Source: Candidatus Nomurabacteria bacterium CG_4_9_14_0_2_um_filter_32_10 | GTDB taxonomy: Bacteria; Patescibacteriota; Minisyncoccia; Phycocordibacterales; UBA9973 | DNA: 8,647 nucleotides | Direction: 5' to 3' | Assembly (NCBI GenBank): GCA_002788475.1 | Contig: PFRK01000052.1 | Coordinates: 1 to 8,647 of the forward strand | In this document: piece by piece, positions 6,394-8,647 of the stretch | Layout of the letters: every line of letters begins with the position of its first letter | Position numbering within the stretch: the first letter of the stretch is position 1 | The notes under the pieces: generated by a model | Told to the model about the DNA's origin: nothing | Databases searched by the model: none | The model's input: the letters and a program-made list of their open reading frames with translations, nothing else | Position numbers and translations under genes: made by a program

Positions 6394-6402
6394 ATTATAT
6401 CA
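6394..6402 (-). promoter_or_regulatory. Extended -10 promoter upstream of the candidate RNA
   Basis: The minus strand reads TGATATAAT, a perfect extended -10. Six nt downstream the predicted start is G at 6387. No good -35 box is visible. No reading frame follows, as the in-position ATG is followed at once by TAG, which points to a non-coding transcript. Confidence 0.55.
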
Positions 6403-6431
6403 TAGTTTTAATTGTCGGGACACTGGGATTT

Positions 6432-6470
6432 CCCGCCCGCCTACGCCTAAGCGTAGCGATGGCGGGCGGG
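6432..6470. repeat. GC-rich palindromic element, intergenic copy
   Basis: CCCGCCCGCC (6432-6441) pairs perfectly with GGCGGGCGGG (6461-6470). An inner CTACGC/GCGTAG stem (6441-6446 with 6451-6456) offers an alternative fold. Outer TGGG/CCCA extends it. It sits 13 nt beyond the 3' end of the tRNA. No T-run follows on the minus strand, so it is not a standard terminator. It resembles the copies inside murE and the DUF1653 gene. Confidence 0.8.
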
Positions 6471-6483
6471 GAACCCAGAAATG

Positions 6484-6554
6484 TCAGGATACTGAGAATC
6501 GAACCCAGACCTCGTCTTCCCGAAAGACGTGTACTGCCACTATACTATATCCTG
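6484..6554 (-). tRNA. tRNA-Pro (anticodon CGG)
   Basis: A complete 71-nt cloverleaf. Acceptor CAGGATA/TATCCTG is 7 bp, the D arm is GTAT-AGTGGCA-GTAC, and the anticodon stem CGTCT/AGACG has loop TTCGGGA (anticodon CGG, G37). The T arm is CTGGG-TTCGATT-CTCAG with discriminator A. C1-G72 plus A73 and G37 fit bacterial proline tRNA identity. CCA is not encoded. The mature 5' end lies directly after the stop codon of the ATP-grasp gene with no spacer, so the tRNA is probably processed from that mRNA. Confidence 0.92.
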
Positions 6555-7517
6555 TTATATCTTTTTATTTAAGGCTTTTTCTAAAATATGTTCTACGACA
6601 TGATGCATCTTTGCACCAACAAATTCACAAGATTCCTCGAAATGAGAACCATCTCTCAAGTCAGGCAAAAAATCAATATCTGTCAAAAAGAATCCTCTTC
6701 TAGGATGAAAAATAAAATTAGATTTTAAATAGTATTCAACTGCTAGATGTTTATGTAAATTTTTTATAATATCATTTATTTTTTTCCCGACGCTTTCGGT
6801 CAGGATCCCGACCCCTTTGGGCGTCGGGACTTTTTCTTCAATAGAAATATCTTTAAGAGGAAAAATATAAATATCTTGCCCACGAAAAGAGGAAACAGAA
6901 TGTATCGAAGCAACCTTACCATCAATAAATTCTTCTACTAAAATACTTTTCTCATGTTTTACTCCATCTTCTATCGCATCAACTAACTCAGGAAAAGTTT
7001 TTACTAAATGTATTCCCATGTTAGAATCTGGAGTAAAAGATTTTACCACCCATGGCGAAGAAAATTTTTCAAAAATTTCTTTAGCTTTTTTGATAACGTA
7101 TCTTTCTCGCAACCCATCGAAGTCTTTTTGATAAAGAGGTAAAACCATAGACCTAGGCATCTGCACCCCAATTTCTCTCATATGTTTTCTTAACATATCA
7201 TTGTTATTTTCTAAAACTTTCAAAAAATGCCCCCTCCCCAAATTTGGAATAGAAAAATTATTTAAAGCAATAGAAGCACTAGGATGTTCTGATGTATCCC
7301 AAACAATATCTACTTTACGTACTAAATCTGCTGGAATTATAGGTAGGCCATTAGCATGCCAATTACCATTTTTATCAATAAAAATATCAACTGTTTTATA
7401 TTTATCAGATAAATTTTCATTAATATGTGAAATAATATTTCCCCCTTTTTTCAAAGACGAAGCGTAGTTCCCACCTGTTCCACCTCGTATTATTCCGACT
7501 TTGATTTTCTCTGTCAT
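6555..7517 (-). CDS. D-alanine--D-alanine ligase-like ATP-grasp protein (divergent)
   Basis: This 320-aa protein has the length and domain order of D-Ala-D-Ala ligases. An N-terminal Rossmann-like segment shows KVGIIRGGTGGNYASSLKKG (6-25). The ATP-grasp core has PWVVKSFTPDSNMGIHLV (155-172, like KP..GSS.GV) and ILVEEFIDGKVAS (192-204). The C-terminal segment is FFLTDIDFLPDLRDGSHF (276-293). True Ddl enzymes have E-I-N-T-x-P-G at this last position for metal binding, but here it is D-I-D-F-L-P-D, so substrate and activity are uncertain. A palindromic element encodes about residues 229-246 (KVPTPKGVGILTES). The start is fixed by a perfect extended -10 box 6 nt upstream. It is next to tRNA-Pro and divergent from the DUF559 gene. 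A role in making D-Ala-D-Ala for the MurE/MurD pathway fits, but another ATP-grasp ligase is possible. Confidence 0.7.
   Translation of the reverse strand: MTEKIKVGIIRGGTGGNYASSLKKGGNIISHINENLSDKYKTVDIFIDKNGNWHANGLPIIPADLVRKVDIVWDTSEHPSASIALNNFSIPNLGRGHFLKVLENNNDMLRKHMREIGVQMPRSMVLPLYQKDFDGLRERYVIKKAKEIFEKFSSPWVVKSFTPDSNMGIHLVKTFPELVDAIEDGVKHEKSILVEEFIDGKVASIHSVSSFRGQDIYIFPLKDISIEEKVPTPKGVGILTESVGKKINDIIKNLHKHLAVEYYLKSNFIFHPRRGFFLTDIDFLPDLRDGSHFEESCEFVGAKMHHVVEHILEKALNKKI
6785..6835. repeat. Palindromic coding element in the ATP-grasp gene
   Basis: TCCCGACGC (6785-6793) pairs perfectly with GCGTCGGGA (6821-6829). An internal CCCGAC (6807-6812) offers an alternative partner for GTCGGG (6823-6828). 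Its right part matches the secA element at 3697-3734 in sequence, strand and reading frame. It adds a proline/glycine-rich peptide of about 17 residues to the host protein. Confidence 0.8.
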
Positions 7518-7523
7518 TTAATT

Positions 7524-7534
7524 ATTATAACACA
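7524..7534 (-). promoter_or_regulatory. Extended -10 promoter of the ATP-grasp gene (leaderless)
   Basis: The minus strand reads TGTGTTATAAT, with a consensus TATAAT hexamer and the TG extension. Six nt lie between the hexamer and the ATG. The TG extension overlaps the end of the pyrimidine-rich repeat at 7533, so the repeat borders or supplies part of this promoter. Confidence 0.8.
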
Positions 7535-7573
7535 CCTCACCCCCTTCCCCCTCTCCATATTACTGGCGAGGGG
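7533..7573. repeat. Left copy of the pyrimidine-rich repeat flanking DUF559
   Basis: It begins CACCTCACCCC (7533-7543), then CCCCTCTCC (7548-7556) pairs with GGCGAGGGG (7565-7573) with one mismatch. The first 25 bases nearly match the start of the right copy at 7954. The outer 3' arm GGGGTGAGGTG is absent here, so this copy is partial. Confidence 0.85.
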
Positions 7574-7583
7574 AATTTCATTA

Positions 7584-7589
7584 TATAAT
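7584..7589 (+). promoter_or_regulatory. -10 box of the DUF559 gene (leaderless)
   Basis: TATAAT is followed by exactly 6 nt and then the GTG start codon. There is no TG extension and no recognisable -35 box. The spacing matches the other leaderless candidates in the window and supports the GTG start. Confidence 0.6.
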
Positions 7590-7595
7590 TATTCA

Positions 7596-7949
7596 GTGGT
7601 TAAATTTAAAACAATAATTAAAGCTAGGTATTTAAGAAAAGAAGAGACAAAAGCAGAAAAAATACTCTGGCAGAAATTAAGAAATAGCAATATAGGTATA
7701 AAGTTTAGAAGACAATATCCTATTGATATGTATATTCTTGATTTTTATGCACCTAAAATAAAACTTTCTATAGAGCTTGATGGTTCTGTTCATAACCTAA
7801 AAGAAACCAAAGAATACGACAGGGAAAGGACAATATATTTGGAATCTAAATACATTTATGAATTAAGATTCTGGAATTCGGAAATAGAAAATAATTTAAA
7901 CTCCGTCTTAAGTAAAATTAGAACGAAAATTAAGGAATTGAATCACTAA
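7596..7949 (+). CDS. DUF559 family protein, PD-(D/E)XK nuclease-like (Vsr-related)
   Basis: This 117-aa protein matches the DUF559 family along its full length: ARYLRKEETKAEKILWQKLRN (residues 10-30, quoted in parts), GIKFRRQYPIDMYILDFY (34-51), IELDGSVH (59-66) and LRFWNSEI (90-97). DUF559 belongs to the restriction-endonuclease-like fold related to Vsr mismatch endonuclease. Candidate active-site residues are E21, D49, E60, D62 and H66. The biological role of the family is not established. The GTG start sits 6 nt after a TATAAT box. It is the only plus-strand protein gene here. It is enclosed by two copies of a pyrimidine-rich inverted repeat, which suggests a compact mobile or repeat-associated unit. 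Confidence 0.88.
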   Translation: MVKFKTIIKARYLRKEETKAEKILWQKLRNSNIGIKFRRQYPIDMYILDFYAPKIKLSIELDGSVHNLKETKEYDRERTIYLESKYIYELRFWNSEIENNLNSVLSKIRTKIKELNH

Positions 7950-7953
7950 GATT

Positions 7954-8025
7954 CACCTCACCCCTTTCCCCTCTCCATTTTATTAAAATGGAGAGGGGTG
8001 GATGCGAAGCAGACGGGGTGAGGTG
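7954..8025. repeat. Right copy of the repeat flanking DUF559, nested hairpins
   Basis: The outer arms CACCTCACCCC (7954-7964) and GGGGTGAGGTG (8015-8025) are perfect 11-bp complements. Inside, CCCCTCTCCATTTT (7968-7981) pairs perfectly with AAAATGGAGAGGGG (7985-7998) around an ATT loop. A 16-nt asymmetric piece follows the inner stem. It starts 5 nt after the DUF559 stop codon and may also act as its 3'-end structure. Confidence 0.92.
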
Positions 8026-8031
8026 CATTAA

Positions 8032-8344
8032 CTAATTTTTTTGCCTAAATTTAGAATCAAACAATTTATATATAGTTATAATAAAATAAGGAATTATTAA
8101 TGCAAATAAATATTCTTCAAGTGGCATTAAACCTATATGTATCCCAAGTATACCCCCCCCCTGGAAAAGACCAGTGGCCACGCCAAATTGCAAATGAATC
8201 CCAAATAACACCAAAAAGAAAGAAAAACCCAACAATCTCAAATCTTTCTTTTCTAGATTTATAAAGATGAATGTGCTTCTTTTTTTCTAAAAACAAAGCA
8301 ATAAAAAGTAAAATAATAAGGATTGTCAAATATTCTAAAGACAT
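8032..8344 (-). pseudogene. Lycopene cyclase domain membrane protein, frameshifted at a G9 run
   Basis: Two overlapping frames together make one protein. From the ATG at 8344, frame one gives MSLEYLTILIILLF, then DSFAIWRGHWSFPGGG, and then runs out of frame to a stop at 8117. Frame two continues after the G-run with ILGIHIGLMPLEEYLFALII and ends at 8032. The junction is a run of nine G on the minus strand (8153-8161). With eight G the gene would be a clean 103-residue protein with about three membrane segments. W-D-x-x-A-I-x-R-G-H-W and P-L-E-E-x-L-F are hallmarks of the CrtYc/CrtYd-type lycopene cyclase domain. Substrate is unproven. The break may be slippage-based switching, an inactivating mutation or an assembly error. 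A perfect extended -10 box lies 6 nt before the ATG. Confidence 0.75.
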
Positions 8345-8350
8345 ACTTTT

Positions 8351-8359
8351 ATTATAACA
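8351..8359 (-). promoter_or_regulatory. Extended -10 promoter of the lycopene cyclase domain gene
   Basis: The minus strand reads TGTTATAAT with a consensus TATAAT. Six nt separate it from the ATG at 8344, which supports that start over the upstream in-frame ATG at 8407. The promoter directly follows a terminator hairpin. Confidence 0.75.
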
Positions 8360-8388
8360 AAAACACCCCGCTTGCGCGAGGTGTTTTT
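8359..8388. terminator. Bidirectional Rho-independent terminator
   Basis: AAAAACACC (8359-8367) pairs with GGTGTTTTT (8380-8388), and CGC/GCG pairs inside around TTGC. A T-run follows on plus (8384-8390), and a T5 tract follows on minus. It probably ends a minus-strand transcript entering from beyond 8408. Confidence 0.75.
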
Positions 8389-8390
8389 TT

Positions 8391-8512
8391 CCGCTAGAGG
8401 CGGACAAGTTGCTGTTCTATGTTTTGTTTCGTTCTTTTTACCCGCCTAAATTTTTTAACAAAATTTTGGTGGGTTAACTTTTTTAATATTTTTATTCTAG
8501 GTCTTTCCCTAA
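8391..8512. other. Intergenic hairpins, including a CCCGCC/GGTGGG stem
   Basis: A small CCGC-TAGAG-GCGG hairpin lies at 8391-8403. A larger one has ACCCGCC (8440-8446) against GGTGGGT (8468-8474), with AAATTTT (8448-8454) against AAAATTT (8460-8466) inside. It is flanked by T-runs on the plus side and by TTTTT before it, so it could terminate in either direction. No ORF is visible. Confidence 0.55.
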
Positions 8513-8647
8513 ACCTGAATACTATCAGGCCGGGCGATCATTCAAAGAATGATTCAGCCACATTGTCATAAAGTTTTAAGTTCTTAAAAACTATTGTGTC
8601 GTCAATTGAGCGACACAATACCGACTCAATAAAATCTTAAATGCAAA
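8513..8647. other. Structured non-coding segment of unknown identity
   Basis: No credible ORF. Four consecutive stems are visible: CCTGA/TCAGG (8514-8529), ATCATTC/GAATGAT (8537-8553), TTTTAA/TTAAAA (8574-8589) and a perfect 10-bp TATTGTGTCG/CGACACAATA (8592-8620) with a 9-nt loop. This density of GC-containing stems suggests an RNA gene or leader running off the window edge. I do not recognise the family. Confidence 0.45.

Noticed and set aside
6484..6554. tRNA-Gly identity, suggested by the Gly-like D arm
   Set aside because: The 7-nt anticodon loop TTCGGGA reads CGG, and C1-G72 with A73 and G37 fits proline.
6309..6703. Two overlapping plus-strand ORFs of 87 and 116 codons
   Set aside because: They run antisense through the tRNA, the palindrome and the end of the ATP-grasp gene, and their products resemble no protein. 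They are by-products of these features.
8162..8241. ATG at 8241 as start of a separate 69-codon gene
   Set aside because: Before the G-run its frame gives a sequence unrelated to the conserved domain. Only the part after 8153 matches, and it fits as the second half of the frameshifted gene starting at 8344.
8345..8407. In-frame ATG at 8407 as start of the lycopene cyclase gene
   Set aside because: The extra residues are encoded by the terminator and the promoter, and a perfect -10 box lies 6 nt before the ATG at 8344.

Overview
This AT-rich window looks like chromosomal DNA from a small-genome bacterium of the Patescibacteria/CPR type, probably Parcubacteria-like. That placement is an inference. 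It rests on a MurE lacking most of its N-terminal domain, the absence of Shine-Dalgarno sequences before the starts, a tRNA without an encoded CCA, a tiny Lys/Ala-rich histone-like peptide, and GC-rich palindromes scattered through coding and non-coding DNA. No phage, IS or CRISPR content is visible.

Layout, mostly on the minus strand. Positions 16-3137 (read right to left) hold a DUF1653 gene, murE (1 nt after it) and murD behind a 160-bp gap with its own promoter. Positions 3186-5759 are secA. Positions 5845-5913 are a 22-residue Lys/Ala-rich peptide gene with a terminator before secA. Positions 5914-6300 are a gene-free AT-rich tract with a DnaA-box-like site, hairpins and short tandem repeats. 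Positions 6313-6402 are a promoter plus a strong hairpin, a possible small RNA. tRNA-Pro(CGG) starts at the nucleotide right after the stop codon of a divergent D-Ala-D-Ala-ligase-like ATP-grasp gene (6555-7517). On the plus strand lies a DUF559 nuclease-like gene (7596-7949) flanked by two copies of a pyrimidine-rich inverted repeat. Positions 8032-8344 hold a lycopene-cyclase-domain membrane protein split by a frameshift at a run of nine G. The right end (8359-8640) has a terminator and several unexplained hairpins.

Functionally, murE, murD and the ATP-grasp gene point to peptidoglycan precursor synthesis, and secA to protein export. MurE carries the DNPR motif typical of meso-diaminopimelate-adding enzymes.

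Two patterns stand out. First, five genes have a TATAAT/TAATAT -10 box ending 6-7 nt before the start codon (murD, secA, ATP-grasp, lycopene cyclase, DUF559). Four of these have an extended TGT-, and murD and secA share an identical 11-mer. This predicts leaderless mRNAs. Second, all five long or conserved minus-strand genes (murD, murE, DUF1653, secA, ATP-grasp) contain an in-frame repeat-derived insertion. SecA and the ATP-grasp protein share the same inserted peptide (K-A/V-P-T-P-E/K-G-I/V-G), which resembles the Rickettsia palindromic element phenomenon.
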